Part shown: positions 32,976 through 42,432 of the stretch, in pieces
Layout of the letters: each line of letters starts with the position of its first letter
Numbering within the stretch: position 1 is the stretch's first letter
Assembly: GCF_044628455.1 (NCBI RefSeq)
Contig: NZ_JBIYZW010000001.1
Coordinates: 372,001-436,000, forward strand
Direction: 5' to 3'
Length of the DNA: 64,000 nt
From: Solirubrum sp044628455
GTDB taxonomy: Bacteria > Bacteroidota > Bacteroidia > Cytophagales > Hymenobacteraceae
Translations under genes and position numbers: made by a program
Notes under the pieces: model-generated
Told to the model about the DNA's origin: nothing
The model's database searches: none
Seen by the model: the letters and a program-made list of their open reading frames with translations, nothing else

Positions 32976-35900
32976 CTATTCCTGCTTTAGTGCCTCCCGG
33001 ATGCCGCTGAGGCCGCCCGCAATGGCCTCCAGCCTGGTGAGCACCTGCAGCACCTGGCCGGTCTGGGAGTTGCGCAGGTTTTCCTGGTAGGTGTGCTTGA
33101 TCTGCTGCCAGCGCTGCTGCTGCTCGGGGGTGAGCCAGCCGAGCAGCTCGCGCAGCTTGAGCAGGTTGGCTTCGGTGGCGCTGGTCAGGGTTTGGGCTTC
33201 GCTCTCGTAGTGGGCGGCCAGTAGCTGCTCGATTTCCTGCTCGTTCATGACGGGGCGCACTTTCTCGGCCAGCTTGTTCATGTTGCGGTAGGAGCCCTGG
33301 AGCTTGAACGGCGGCTCGGTGCGGTAGGCGTCGGCCTGGGCGGCCGAGGCAATGTAGGCGGCGTTGACGCGGGCCACCACGTCGCGCAGGCGCAGCAGCT
33401 TCTGCAGCACGGCCACGTACTCGCTCAGCTCCTCGGGGGCGTGGTTGCCCTCGAAGGAGAGGCCGTCGGCCTGGTTGGTTTCGGCGAGGCGAATGAGGGT
33501 GGGCACGTCCTGCGGGGCCTGGCCGGCGAGGCGGGCCAGGGCGGCGTTGCTGGTGAGGGCGTTTTCGAGGTAGGAGAGGCGGAAGGCGTCTTCGGAGCCG
33601 GCCGTGAGAATGTCGCCGAGGTTGTAGATGTCGGCGCGGTTGGCCAGCATGTCGGGCAGCTTGAACACGTCGCCGGTTTCGGTGTAGGGGTTGCCGGCCA
33701 TCACCACGCACACCTTGCGGCCGCGGAAGTCGTAGGTGCGGGCGCGGCCCTGGTACACGCCCTCAATCTTGCGCTGGGCGTCGCAGAGCGAGATAAACTT
33801 CTGCAGAAACTCGGGGTGGCAGTGCTGGATGTCGTCGACGTAAATCATCACGTTGTCGCCCATCTCGAAGGCCAGGTTGAGCTTCTCCAGCTCCTGCCGC
33901 GCCCCGGCGTTGGGCGCCTGCGCCGGGTCGACGCTGGTGACGGCGTGGCCGATGGCCGGGCCGTTGATTTTCATGAAGATGAGGCCGAGGCGGTTGGCCA
34001 CGTACTCCAGCAGGGTGGTCTTGCCGTAGCCCGGCGGCGAGATGAGCAGCAGCAGGCCCATGAGGTCGGTGCGCTTGCCTTCCCCGGCCGTGCCGATCTG
34101 CTTGGCCAGGTTGGCGCCGATGAGGGGCAGATACACCTGGTCGATGAGCTGGTTGCGCACGAAGGAGGTGAGCACGCGCGGGCGGAAATCGGCTAGGCGC
34201 ATGTGCTCGGCGGCCTGGGTTAGCAGCTGCTTTTTCAGCTCGGCAAACTGCTCGAACTGGGGCAGCGTGTGCTGGGCAAAGTGATGCAGGCGGCGGCGGA
34301 AGTGGGGAAAGTTGAGCTCGTAACTCGTTTTTTGTTTTTCGTTGCTCGTGACCAGACGCGGGTGGCTGCCGCGCATGTCGGGCAGCACTTCCGTGAGCGG
34401 GGTGCGAATGACGCGCTCGGGGGCATAGCTGCGGGAGGCGAGCAGGGCGGCAGTTTCGTCGCAAAATGCAGCCCAGACCGGGTGGCCGGCCTGCTGCAGG
34501 AAGGCCCGCAGCCACTGGCGAATCAGCTGGTACTGGGCGGCAGGCTGCTGGGCCAGGGCCGCTACCGACGCCTCGAAGGTGTCGGCGGCGCGGCGCTCTT
34601 TCAGGTGCTTCAGGAAAGCTTCGGAGAGGTCGGCGGCTTCGGCGGAAGTGGTGAAGGCGGGGGCCTCACCCCCCGGCCCCCTCTCCGAGGGAGAGGGGGA
34701 GCCAGACGACTGCTGAATTAGCTCGTGCAGCAGGTATTCGCCGGCTTCGGCAACTTCTTCGGGCGTGAACAGGCTGGTTTCCTGCGCGAACTGCTCAATG
34801 GCGGTTTGCAGCTCGGCGGTGAGCTTGCCGGTTTCGCGGGCGTCGGGGAAGACCTGTAGCAGCAGCGCCAGGCCCTGAATCTGGTGCTGCCAGTGGGCTT
34901 GCCGGTCGGCGGGGGCGAAGCGGTGCCAGTAGAGGTTGGCGGCGGCGCGGGTTTCGGTGGGGTAGCGCAGCAGGCCGGTGGCGCGGGTGAGGCGCACCAG
35001 GGCCGCGAGAATGAGGGCCGCGTCGTGGTCGTGCACGCCTTTGAGGTAGCCCTCGGCGTAGCGCGGGGCCATGTGCTGCTGCACGTAGGCCAGCAGGTCG
35101 GCGGGGCTCAGGCGTTCCAGCTCGGCTACCGACAGCGTGGCGGGGCGGCCTTCGGCGGCGGGCTGGGGGTGCTGGGCGGCGGTGAGCAGCTGGTAGGCCA
35201 GAAACTCGGCGCGGTACACGTCGTGGTTCTCGGAGGGCAGCGTCTGCTCCCACACCGGGCGGGCCTGCTCCACGGCGGCGTCCTCTACGGCGCGGTAGAA
35301 GTTGGTGCCGGTGAGGTGGTAGTGCAGCTGTCCGTCGCGCAGCACCAGCGTCAGCTCCAGCGGCTGGGTGTTCACGGTGAAGGTGTGCGGGCCGAAGCGC
35401 ACGCCCTGGCCGCCGTCCACGAACAGGTCGGCGCGGTCCTTGAGCTGGCGCACGGCGTCTTCACGCACGGTTTTCAGGCGCGACTGGAGGTCGTCGGCCT
35501 TCACCGCGTCGCCCAACGCCAGCAGCTCGTCCACGGTGCGGCGCACTTTCTCCACCATCACGTCGGCGGCGAAGTAGCCGTTGATGTCGGCCACCGCGGT
35601 GAGCTTGCTCACGCGATTCTGCACGGCTTTCAGCATGCGCTCGGCCGACTGTAGCAGGGCCGAGGCGCGCTGGTTGCGGGCGGCCACCAGGCTCTGCTTG
35701 CGGGCCTCGAAGGCTTCGTAGGCTTCCTCGCGGCGGGTGGCCAGCTGGCTCAGGAATTGGTCGAACTCGGGAAACTTGCCTTCCAGCTCCTCCAGTTGCA
35801 CCATCAGGCGCGAGAGGTACTCGTCGCACTTGGCGGGCGTGTCGGAGAGGTCGAGGTAGTTCACCAGGGCCTGCTCCAGCAGCTTGAGTTGGGCGGCAAA

Positions 35901-37940
35901 CTCGGCCTGGGCCTCGGTGCCGGCCAGGGCCTGGCGGCGGCGCTTGAGGGCGGCCCGCAGCTGGTTGAAGCCGGCGTAGATGCCCGAAATGTTGTCGATG
36001 ATGCGCGTGGTCTGCGTCGGGTCGGCAATGGGCAGGTTGCCCACCACTTCGATGAGCAATTCCAGCTCGGCGGCTACAGCATTCAGCTCCTGTTCGAGCT
36101 TGTTGGCTTCCGTCACCGTGGGCAGCTGCTCGATGCCCGCGCCCAGGGCCTGCACCCGCGCGGCGTAGGGCGTGAGGGCGTCATCGCGCAGCAGGAAGTC
36201 CACCGTGCGCTGGGCCACTTCCTGGCTCAAGCCCTGCAGCTCCCCGGCGGCTTTTTCCACGGCGGCCGCATCCACGTAGCGCAGCTCCTTCAGGGAAATG
36301 ACTTCGCCGCGTACCTGGCGCAGGTCCGAGAGCTGCTGCACGTATTGCTGCACCTCGGTGGCGTCGGCGGTGCGCTTGATCAGGTCGCGCAGCTCGGCGG
36401 CGCGGCCCAGCACCTGCTGGGTGGTTTCCTGGGTGCTGCGGCGGATGCGCTGCACCTTGTCGAACTCCTCCACGGCCGAGGTTGCGGCCTGCCGGATATC
36501 CTGCAGGGGCTCCGCGAGCTTTTCGGCGCCGGGCTCGGCCAGCCAGTGGTAGGAGTCCGATAGGGTAGTGGTGCGCCGGATCAGGTCGAGGTAGAGACCG
36601 GTGTAGGAGTCGTCCTTGCCGATGAGCGTGAGCACCTCCTGCGCCTCGGCCATGGCCCGCACAATTTCCTTGTTGCCGAGCTTGCCCAGGTAGCCGTCCT
36701 GCACCGCCGGCAGCTGAAAGTCGGGCGCGGTGTAGGGCGTCTGCCAGATCTGCACGGTGTGGTGCTTTTTGGGCTCCTCGTCGGCGCGGAAGTAGCACAG
36801 CTCGCCGTTTTCGAACAGGGCGTAGCCGTGGCAGACGATGGGCGCGGCCACCTTCTGGCTGATGAGATTGTAGCTCAGCAGCAAATACAGGCCGTTGTCC
36901 TTCTGGAAGAACACGTACAGAAAATCCTCGCCGTTGGGCGAGGCCACGCGCTTCTCGAACACCAGCTCCTGGGGCACCTGCTCGAACTGCTTGCCGTCGC
37001 CGGTTTGCAGGTAGTAGCCGTGGGGAAAGATCAGGCCGTGGCCGTCGGGCAGCAGCACGCAGGCGTCGGCCAGCGCGTCGAGGCGCTGGGCCTGGCGCAG
37101 CTTGGTGTTGTAGAGGAAGTAGCGGAAGCCGGACTCCTGGTAGGGCCGGATTTTGAGCAAGACCAGCTGGCCGACCACCGCGTAGTGGATTTCGGCGTCG
37201 TCGAGGGTCTGGTCCTTGTTGTCGACGGGCTCGGAGTAAATACCCTGCCCGGTCTTGGTATTGTCTTCGACTTTGATGGTTAAATCCCCGCCCACCGTCT
37301 CCACGAACACCTTGTCTTCGATGCTGATGTGCGGGTGCTTGCCGGCCCGGTGCATGTCGCGGGTGGCGCGCTTCCACTGGAACTCGTGCTGGGGCGGGAA
37401 GGTGTACTCGTGGTCGGAGCGGTTGTCGAGATACACCAACGACTGGCCCTGCACCAGCCACTTAAAAGTCTTGATGTCGTTGGCCGTCTTGCCCACCCGG
37501 AACACCATGAACAGGTGCTCCCCGCGCTGGGCAAACTTGACGAAGCGCGTCTTCTTGTAGTACTTGTAGAGGTTGCGCAGCTCCTCCAGGAAGGCCTTGT
37601 CCTCGATCAGCGCCAAGCCCAGGGGCCGAAACTCCGGCCGCTGGTACTGGTACACCCCGAACACGTCCTGCAAATCGACCTCGGTTTTGAGGCCCAGCAG
37701 CACGTTGTAGCCGAACAGGAACTTGTCGCCCAGCGCCACCATGTCCATGGGCACGCAGTTGTGCTCGGTGGTGAGGCGCCCGGTACCCAGCAGCTGCCAG
37801 TCCAGGGCCCCAAACACCTGCTTGCGGGCGGTGTTGAGCTTGTCCAGCCGCACGCGCAGCTCCGAGCCGCCCTTGCTGAGGCGGTTGCGCAGGATTTCGT
37901 AGGTGCCGGTTTCAAGTTGAGGAGCGGCGGTAGTTTCCAT
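32976..37940 (-). CDS. Giant DNA-repair-ATPase-type AAA protein of the PspA/flotillin cassette
   Basis: 1654 residues. N-terminal half: beta-propeller-like or repeat segment (~30-450). Middle: long helical coiled-coil region (~470-870). C-terminal AAA domain: Walker A SPPGYGKTT with Lys1307, Walker B VMIYVDDIQHC (~1366), a sensor-like VVMAGNPYTETGD; helical tail to the end. Homologues are annotated as DNA repair ATPases, but their recurrent neighbours are PspA, flotillin and YqiJ-like genes, so a membrane-stress role is more plausible. Residues ~1080-1093 (PSPSERGPGGEAP) are encoded by a dispersed GC-rich repeat inserted in frame. Probably the effector or remodelling ATPase of the cassette. 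Confidence 0.85.
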   Translation of the reverse strand: METTAAPQLETGTYEILRNRLSKGGSELRVRLDKLNTARKQVFGALDWQLLGTGRLTTEHNCVPMDMVALGDKFLFGYNVLLGLKTEVDLQDVFGVYQYQRPEFRPLGLALIEDKAFLEELRNLYKYYKKTRFVKFAQRGEHLFMVFRVGKTANDIKTFKWLVQGQSLVYLDNRSDHEYTFPPQHEFQWKRATRDMHRAGKHPHISIEDKVFVETVGGDLTIKVEDNTKTGQGIYSEPVDNKDQTLDDAEIHYAVVGQLVLLKIRPYQESGFRYFLYNTKLRQAQRLDALADACVLLPDGHGLIFPHGYYLQTGDGKQFEQVPQELVFEKRVASPNGEDFLYVFFQKDNGLYLLLSYNLISQKVAAPIVCHGYALFENGELCYFRADEEPKKHHTVQIWQTPYTAPDFQLPAVQDGYLGKLGNKEIVRAMAEAQEVLTLIGKDDSYTGLYLDLIRRTTTLSDSYHWLAEPGAEKLAEPLQDIRQAATSAVEEFDKVQRIRRSTQETTQQVLGRAAELRDLIKRTADATEVQQYVQQLSDLRQVRGEVISLKELRYVDAAAVEKAAGELQGLSQEVAQRTVDFLLRDDALTPYAARVQALGAGIEQLPTVTEANKLEQELNAVAAELELLIEVVGNLPIADPTQTTRIIDNISGIYAGFNQLRAALKRRRQALAGTEAQAEFAAQLKLLEQALVNYLDLSDTPAKCDEYLSRLMVQLEELEGKFPEFDQFLSQLATRREEAYEAFEARKQSLVAARNQRASALLQSAERMLKAVQNRVSKLTAVADINGYFAADVMVEKVRRTVDELLALGDAVKADDLQSRLKTVREDAVRQLKDRADLFVDGGQGVRFGPHTFTVNTQPLELTLVLRDGQLHYHLTGTNFYRAVEDAAVEQARPVWEQTLPSENHDVYRAEFLAYQLLTAAQHPQPAAEGRPATLSVAELERLSPADLLAYVQQHMAPRYAEGYLKGVHDHDAALILAALVRLTRATGLLRYPTETRAAANLYWHRFAPADRQAHWQHQIQGLALLLQVFPDARETGKLTAELQTAIEQFAQETSLFTPEEVAEAGEYLLHELIQQSSGSPSPSERGPGGEAPAFTTSAEAADLSEAFLKHLKERRAADTFEASVAALAQQPAAQYQLIRQWLRAFLQQAGHPVWAAFCDETAALLASRSYAPERVIRTPLTEVLPDMRGSHPRLVTSNEKQKTSYELNFPHFRRRLHHFAQHTLPQFEQFAELKKQLLTQAAEHMRLADFRPRVLTSFVRNQLIDQVYLPLIGANLAKQIGTAGEGKRTDLMGLLLLISPPGYGKTTLLEYVANRLGLIFMKINGPAIGHAVTSVDPAQAPNAGARQELEKLNLAFEMGDNVMIYVDDIQHCHPEFLQKFISLCDAQRKIEGVYQGRARTYDFRGRKVCVVMAGNPYTETGDVFKLPDMLANRADIYNLGDILTAGSEDAFRLSYLENALTSNAALARLAGQAPQDVPTLIRLAETNQADGLSFEGNHAPEELSEYVAVLQKLLRLRDVVARVNAAYIASAAQADAYRTEPPFKLQGSYRNMNKLAEKVRPVMNEQEIEQLLAAHYESEAQTLTSATEANLLKLRELLGWLTPEQQQRWQQIKHTYQENLRNSQTGQVLQVLTRLEAIAGGLSGIREALKQE
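34664..34703. repeat. Dispersed GC-rich palindromic repeat, copy inside the ATPase coding region
   Basis: A 40-bp copy of the repeat family also found at 62822-62863 and 62990-63030 (half or variant copies at 38411-38454 and 29115-29140). The core is an inverted repeat of CCCCCTCTCC with GGAGAGGGGG. It lies in frame and is translated into a Pro/Ser/Gly-rich linker of the ATPase. Confidence 0.85.
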
Positions 37941-37983
37941 GGCTATGGTAAGGGCCCGTGACGGTTGGGCGTCACGGAGGTAA

Positions 37984-38349
37984 TTAGTCGTTGCGCTGCA
38001 GGCTGGCTTTCAACAGTGCCTGCGCTGGGTCGGCTTTGGCGTACACGACGGCCGTGGTGTCGCCCTTCCGGTGGCCTCGCATGAAAGCACGGCTGGTGCG
38101 GGCGCGCAGCGTGTAGTCCTGCCCGCCCACGCGGTACCGAATCGTAACGCGCCGGCTCTTGATGGTTCGCCGCCGGGTGATGATGCCCGTGGCAACGCCC
38201 GGGTTTTTCAAGATGAACGCCCGCTTTTGCCGGGTTTCCTGCCTGACCTTGTACACAATGCCCACGCACAGGGCAATGGCCAGCACGATTCCCAAGAGCA
38301 GAGCCGCTACTTGCTTGCGGTTGGTAGATGTGGCGTTTAGGGTCGTCAC
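37984..38349 (-). CDS. Small membrane protein, DUF3592-like, 121 residues
   Basis: Starts at a GTG. One N-terminal membrane helix (VAALLLGIVLAIALCVGIVYKV), then a basic beta domain (GIITRRRTIKSRRVTIRYRVGGQDYTLRAR ... GDTTAVVYAKADPAQALLK) with the same layout as DUF3592 proteins but no second helix. Located between the flotillin and the ATPase genes on their strand, so probably part of the cassette. Confidence 0.7.
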   Translation of the reverse strand: MTTLNATSTNRKQVAALLLGIVLAIALCVGIVYKVRQETRQKRAFILKNPGVATGIITRRRTIKSRRVTIRYRVGGQDYTLRARTSRAFMRGHRKGDTTAVVYAKADPAQALLKASLQRND

Positions 38350-38410
38350 TGGTATGGGGTTTCGTGGGCTGATGCCGGCCTAAGCGCTGTTCGCCGCACG
38401 GCCAGAAACC

Positions 38411-38454
38411 AGTCCCCCTCTCCGGCGGGGAGAGGGGGCTAGGGGAGAGGTCCG
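38411..38454. repeat. Dispersed GC-rich palindromic repeat, inverted copy
   Basis: CCCCCTCTCC paired with GGAGAGGGGG around a short loop, followed by the flanking CTAGGGGAGAGGTCC arm, in opposite orientation to the copies at 62822 and 62990. It lies between the flotillin stop and the 121-residue gene, where it would form a strong hairpin in the transcript. Confidence 0.75.
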
Positions 38455-40620
38455 TTAGTTGAGCGTACTCACCATCTTATCCGAGAGGCCCAGCATCTTG
38501 GCCGTGCCGGCCAGCTGGGTAATGGTGTTGCGCGTGGCGTCGTCGCCGGCCTTGTTCATCATTTGCAGCAGCAGGGCCGAGATGCTCAGGTTCTTCACGT
38601 CATCGGAACTGAGGCCGAACTGGTTTACGAACTTGGTGATGTTGGTTTTGAAGTCGCCGCCGTTGCCATCGAGCGGGAAAAAGGTGTCCTTCACTGTGGT
38701 CAGCACCTGGGAGTTGCCCACGGCGCGGTCGATGCTCTTGCCCTTGGTAATCGAGCCGATGATCTGGTCGAAGAACATGGTCTCGCCGCCCACGATGTCG
38801 ATTTTGGCGGCTTTCAGCGCCTCGGCAATAACGCCCGACTGCGCGGCCGCAATGTCCTTCTGGATGCTGATTTCGGCCAGCTCCACGGCCTGGTCCTTGG
38901 CCAGGCGCAGCTTGAACTCCTCGTGCTCCTTGCCCACGCCGTCGAGCTTCTTCATGGCGTCGGCCTTGGCTTCGATGCCCTTGGCTTCCACCGCAAACTT
39001 CTCCTCGCTCACGCGCACTTCGGCCAGGCCCTTCTTCTGCTCGGCGTCGGCCATGGCGTCGATGACGTCCACGTCGACCATGGCCTTCTCGCGGTTGACC
39101 TTGGCGGCCACGATGCCGATTTTCTCGTCGGCTTCGGCCTGGGCGGCGGCTTTGGCCTGAATGGCCTGGGCCTCGGCCGAGGCGGTGAGCTGGAGCACGG
39201 TGGCCTCGGTTTCGCCTTCCTTCTGGCGGGCTACGGCCTTGGCCTGCATCACCTGCGCTTCGGCCAGGCCCACGGCAGTGGCTTTGCTGGCTTCGGCTTC
39301 GGCCAGGGTGCGAATGGCCTGGGCCTTGAACTCAGCCGAGGCTTTCTCGGCTTCGGCGTCGATAAGGGCCTGCTTGGCGCGGAACTCGGCGGCCTGCTTG
39401 GCCATGTCGGCTTCGCCCACCAGGCTCACCGTAGCAGCTTCGGCCTGCTGCTTGGCGGCCGTAATGGCTACCAGCTTGTCACGCTCGGCCTGGGCCTGGG
39501 CGCGGGTGTCCTTGATCTTTTCCTCTTCCTGCACGGTGGCCTTCTCCACCGCAATTCGCTCCCGGATGATGGCCTGGATGTTTTTGCGCTCCTCCTCCAC
39601 GGCCTTTTCCTTCTCGATCTGGGCCAGGGCCACAATTCGCTCCCGCTCGTTGGCTTCCAGGGCCTGGGCCTGCGCCACGCGCTCGGTTTCCACCGCGTCG
39701 GTGCGCTGCTTGTTGCGCTCGGCCACCAGCACCTGCCGGTCGCGGTTCTGCTCGGCCACGCGCACTTCCTCCTCGGTGGTCAGGCGGGCGCGCTCCGATT
39801 TCAGGGTTTCTTCCTGCTGCACCTTGGCAATTTCGGCCGACTCGCGGGCCTTGATGCTGGCAATTTCGCGGCGCTGCTTTTCCTGGTTTTCGGTGAGCTG
39901 CTTTTCCAGCTGCAGGATGGTTTCCTGCGCTTCCACGTCCTGCTTCTTGATGGTCTTCTGGGTTTCCCGCTCGATGGCGTTGGCCTGAATCTTCTGCTCC
40001 GAGGTCAGGGCAATGATTTTCTTGATGCCCTCCGCGTCCAGGATGTTGTCGTGGTTCAGGGCCGACAGCGGTGTCTGCTCCAGGTAGTCGATGGCGCAGT
40101 CGTCGAGCACGTAGCCGTTCAGGTCGGTGCCGATGATGCGCAGGATTTCCTGCTTGAATTGCTCGCGCGAGTTGTAGAGCTCGATGAAGTCAAACTGCTT
40201 GCCCACGGTCTTGAGGGCCTCCGAGAACTTGGCGTCGAAGAGGTTTTCCAGTGCGGCCGGGTCGGAGGCGCGACGGGCGCCGATGCTCTGGGCCACCTGC
40301 ACCACGTCCTCGGCCGTTTTGTTGACGCGCACGAAGAAGTTCACCTTCACGTCGGCCCGCAGGTTGTCTTTGCACACGAGGCCTTCCTTGCCGGCGCGCT
40401 GAATGATGATGGTTTTCAGGGTGATGTCCATCACCTCGAGCTTGTGCAGCACGGGAATGACGAAGATGCCGGAAAACGACACGCGGGAGTCGCCCAGGCC
40501 GGTGCGCACCAGGGCTTCGCCCTGCACGGCCTTCTGGTACATCTTCACCACAATGGCGACGATGCCCAGCAAAAACAGGCCGACTATAGCCAGCACTGCC
40601 AGGGATAATTGTTCAAGCAT
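38455..40620 (-). CDS. Flotillin/YqiK-family SPFH membrane scaffold protein
   Basis: 721 residues; the start at 40620 (MLEQLSLAVLAIVGLFLLGIV) gives a single N-terminal membrane helix. An SPFH/Band-7 domain follows (~30-230: ILRIIGTDLNGYVLDDCAIDYLEQTPL), then a very long Ala/Glu/Lys-rich coiled coil (~235-600), as in flotillins, and a C-terminal helical domain. Flotillins build membrane microdomains and recruit partners. Its neighbours (YqiJ-like, PspA) match the YqiJ-YqiK arrangement of proteobacteria. Confidence 0.93.
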   Translation of the reverse strand: MLEQLSLAVLAIVGLFLLGIVAIVVKMYQKAVQGEALVRTGLGDSRVSFSGIFVIPVLHKLEVMDITLKTIIIQRAGKEGLVCKDNLRADVKVNFFVRVNKTAEDVVQVAQSIGARRASDPAALENLFDAKFSEALKTVGKQFDFIELYNSREQFKQEILRIIGTDLNGYVLDDCAIDYLEQTPLSALNHDNILDAEGIKKIIALTSEQKIQANAIERETQKTIKKQDVEAQETILQLEKQLTENQEKQRREIASIKARESAEIAKVQQEETLKSERARLTTEEEVRVAEQNRDRQVLVAERNKQRTDAVETERVAQAQALEANERERIVALAQIEKEKAVEEERKNIQAIIRERIAVEKATVQEEEKIKDTRAQAQAERDKLVAITAAKQQAEAATVSLVGEADMAKQAAEFRAKQALIDAEAEKASAEFKAQAIRTLAEAEASKATAVGLAEAQVMQAKAVARQKEGETEATVLQLTASAEAQAIQAKAAAQAEADEKIGIVAAKVNREKAMVDVDVIDAMADAEQKKGLAEVRVSEEKFAVEAKGIEAKADAMKKLDGVGKEHEEFKLRLAKDQAVELAEISIQKDIAAAQSGVIAEALKAAKIDIVGGETMFFDQIIGSITKGKSIDRAVGNSQVLTTVKDTFFPLDGNGGDFKTNITKFVNQFGLSSDDVKNLSISALLLQMMNKAGDDATRNTITQLAGTAKMLGLSDKMVSTLN

Positions 40621-40672
40621 GTAAGTAAGGAGTAGAGTTGGGTCGGGAGGAAAGTGAAAAGCAAGTGGCAAA

Positions 40673-40807
40673 TCAGGTGGCCAGCAGGGCCAGTAGGGCG
40701 CTCAGGAAGCGGCCCACGGCGTAGCCCGCGGCGGCCAGCCAGTCGGTCAGGGTGGTCGTGAAGTCGAGCAGCGGGGTCAGATAGGGCAGTAGGTCGGGCA
40801 GGATCAT
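40673..40807 (-). CDS. Putative 44-residue hydrophobic peptide between flotillin and YqiJ-like genes
   Basis: A 45-codon ORF running MILPDLLPYLTPLLDF ... and ending ALLALLAT, almost entirely hydrophobic, with two potential short membrane helices separated by TTLTDW. It fills the gap between the YqiJ-like and flotillin genes on the same strand, 52 bp before the flotillin start. Its position in a membrane-stress cassette and its composition argue that it is real; there is no family match I can name. Confidence 0.55.
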   Translation of the reverse strand: MILPDLLPYLTPLLDFTTTLTDWLAAAGYAVGRFLSALLALLAT

Positions 40808-40894
40808 AGCGGTGGTTGGTGTGGGGTTAGGCAAAAAGCGCGAAAACATCAGTCAGCATCTCCTGGCCGAGCAGTCTGCTCGGGGAGGGGCCGC

Positions 40895-41542
40895 TCAGCG
40901 GGCATCGTAGGGCTCGATCAGGTAGCAGCGGCGCGCGGCGTCGTAGTCGATGACCAGGGCCGTGTCGCCCTTGCGCAGCTCGCCGGAGGCCGCGCGCACA
41001 TTGAGGGTGAGGGCGGCGCCCTCGGCCCGGATGCTGGCCTGGCCCAGGTGCTGGCGCGAAGTGGGCAGCAGCACGGTGCATACTTTGCCCACGGGGTTGA
41101 GGCTGCCGGCCTGGTCTTTTTCCAGGCTGGCAAACAGCTTCACGAAGGGCAGGGTAAGCACCTTGGCCACCAGCAGGCTGCCGATGAACAGCGGCACGGC
41201 CAGCACCAGCCCCAGCAGCAGCGAGTGGTTGCCGAGGTAGTAGTTGACGAGGATGCTGCCCACCCACAGCGGCAGGGCCACGAAGCTCAGAAACACCATC
41301 AGCGGCACGCGACCCAGGTTGAAGAAGGCCAGCGCGTTGTTGATCCAGTCGACGCCCATGTGGGCGTGGTGCGGGCCGTGCGCGTCGGGACCCAGGTCGG
41401 CGTCGGGGCTCACGTGCAGGTCCAGGGTTTTGAAGTCGAGCAGGCCGACCATCACCGTGAGCCAGTAGAGCAGCACGAAAATGAGCAGGCCCGTGGCCAG
41501 CAGGTTGGGCGGGGAGGCCGCCGCGTGTAGCAATTCAGTCAT
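40895..41542 (-). CDS. YqiJ-like OB-fold membrane protein
   Basis: 215 residues: an N-terminal membrane helix (LLATGLLIFVLLYWLTVMVGLL), a His/Asp-rich loop (SPDADLGPDAHGPHHAH), two or three further helices (VPLMVFLSFVALPLWVGSILV; LLLGLVLAVPLFIGSLLVAKVL) and a C-terminal OB-fold (GKVCTVLLPTSRQHLGQASI ... GDTALVIDYDAARRCYLIEPYD), the NfeD/YqiJ build. Such proteins act with flotillin-type SPFH proteins, which is exactly the neighbour here. Confidence 0.85.
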   Translation of the reverse strand: MTELLHAAASPPNLLATGLLIFVLLYWLTVMVGLLDFKTLDLHVSPDADLGPDAHGPHHAHMGVDWINNALAFFNLGRVPLMVFLSFVALPLWVGSILVNYYLGNHSLLLGLVLAVPLFIGSLLVAKVLTLPFVKLFASLEKDQAGSLNPVGKVCTVLLPTSRQHLGQASIRAEGAALTLNVRAASGELRKGDTALVIDYDAARRCYLIEPYDAR

Positions 41543-41619
41543 AGGATAGCCGGCTTAGGTGAAGGTAAAACATTGCGGCGGCAAACCCAGCGGCCGCGTG
41601 CCGGCCCGGCGGGGCCGGC

Positions 41620-42333
41620 TTAGGCTGGGGGCGTGTTGAGGCCCAGCTTCTGCTTGAGGGCCTGCAGGTCGGCCGCGGCCTGGCCGCCCCCGGCCTGCAG
41701 CGCCCGGTCGATTTCCTGGTCGAGGCTTTTCTTTTCCTGGGCAATTTCGCCGTACGACTCGGCCAGGGCTTCTTCCACGGCTACTTTTTCCTTCATGCGC
41801 TCCAGCAAAGCCACCGTCCCCGACGAGTCGAGCTGGGCCAGCTGCTTGTTGATGGTTTTGGTGGCGGTGCTCACCGTCACGCGGGCCTTGAGGGTTTTTA
41901 GCTCGTTTTCCCACTGGCCGATGGTCTGGCGCAGGGTCTGCACGTTCTGGTCGAGCTGCTGCGCCGACTGCTCGAAGCGCTGCTGGTCGGCGGTGGCGCG
42001 GGTGGCGTGGGCTTCGTGCTCGGCCTTTTTACCCAGGGCTTCCCCGGCCAGACGGTCGGCTTCGGCAGTTGCCAGGTCTCCCTTGTGGGCGCGCTGCAGC
42101 AGCAGCACCGCTTTGTTTTCGTAGTCGAGGGCCTTGCTGCGGGAGCCCTCGGCCTCGTTGCGCGCCCGAATGCCCATGGCCTTCACCTCGGCCAGGGCCT
42201 GCAGGCTTTTGTCGAGGTCCTGGCGCAGGTCGCGCAGGGCCTGCTCGGTCATTTTGATGGGGTCTTCGAGCTGGTCGATGGCGGAGTGCGACTCGGCCTG
42301 GCCGATTTTGAAAAGACGGGCGAAGAGGTTCAT
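41620..42333 (-). CDS. pspA: PspA/IM30 family membrane-remodelling protein
   Basis: 237 residues, all alpha-helical: MNLFARLFKIGQAESHSAIDQLEDPIKMTEQALRDL matches the start of PspA/Vipp1 proteins (ESCRT-III superfamily), with the amphipathic first helix, conserved EDP motif and long coiled-coil hairpin (~25-190). PspA binds and remodels stressed inner membranes. It lies between the YbjN-like and YqiJ-like genes, consistent with a phage-shock-type envelope stress module. Confidence 0.93.
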   Translation of the reverse strand: MNLFARLFKIGQAESHSAIDQLEDPIKMTEQALRDLRQDLDKSLQALAEVKAMGIRARNEAEGSRSKALDYENKAVLLLQRAHKGDLATAEADRLAGEALGKKAEHEAHATRATADQQRFEQSAQQLDQNVQTLRQTIGQWENELKTLKARVTVSTATKTINKQLAQLDSSGTVALLERMKEKVAVEEALAESYGEIAQEKKSLDQEIDRALQAGGGQAAADLQALKQKLGLNTPPA

Positions 42334-42432
42334 GGCGGGTAGGGCTTAGGGAATTAGGGGTTAGGTCTTAGGGCTTAGAGGGAGGAGCGGTTGGGGCTTG
42401 AGGCAGGCGACCAATGCCTAATCCCTGGGTTC

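Noticed and set aside
38563..40608. 681-codon ORF on the plus strand opposite the flotillin gene
   Set aside because: Shadow frame: low-complexity His/Gly/Leu-rich product with no domain, while the minus strand encodes an intact flotillin. The same applies to the long antisense frames over the starch genes, the ATPase, the RtcB genes and the DUF4394 gene.
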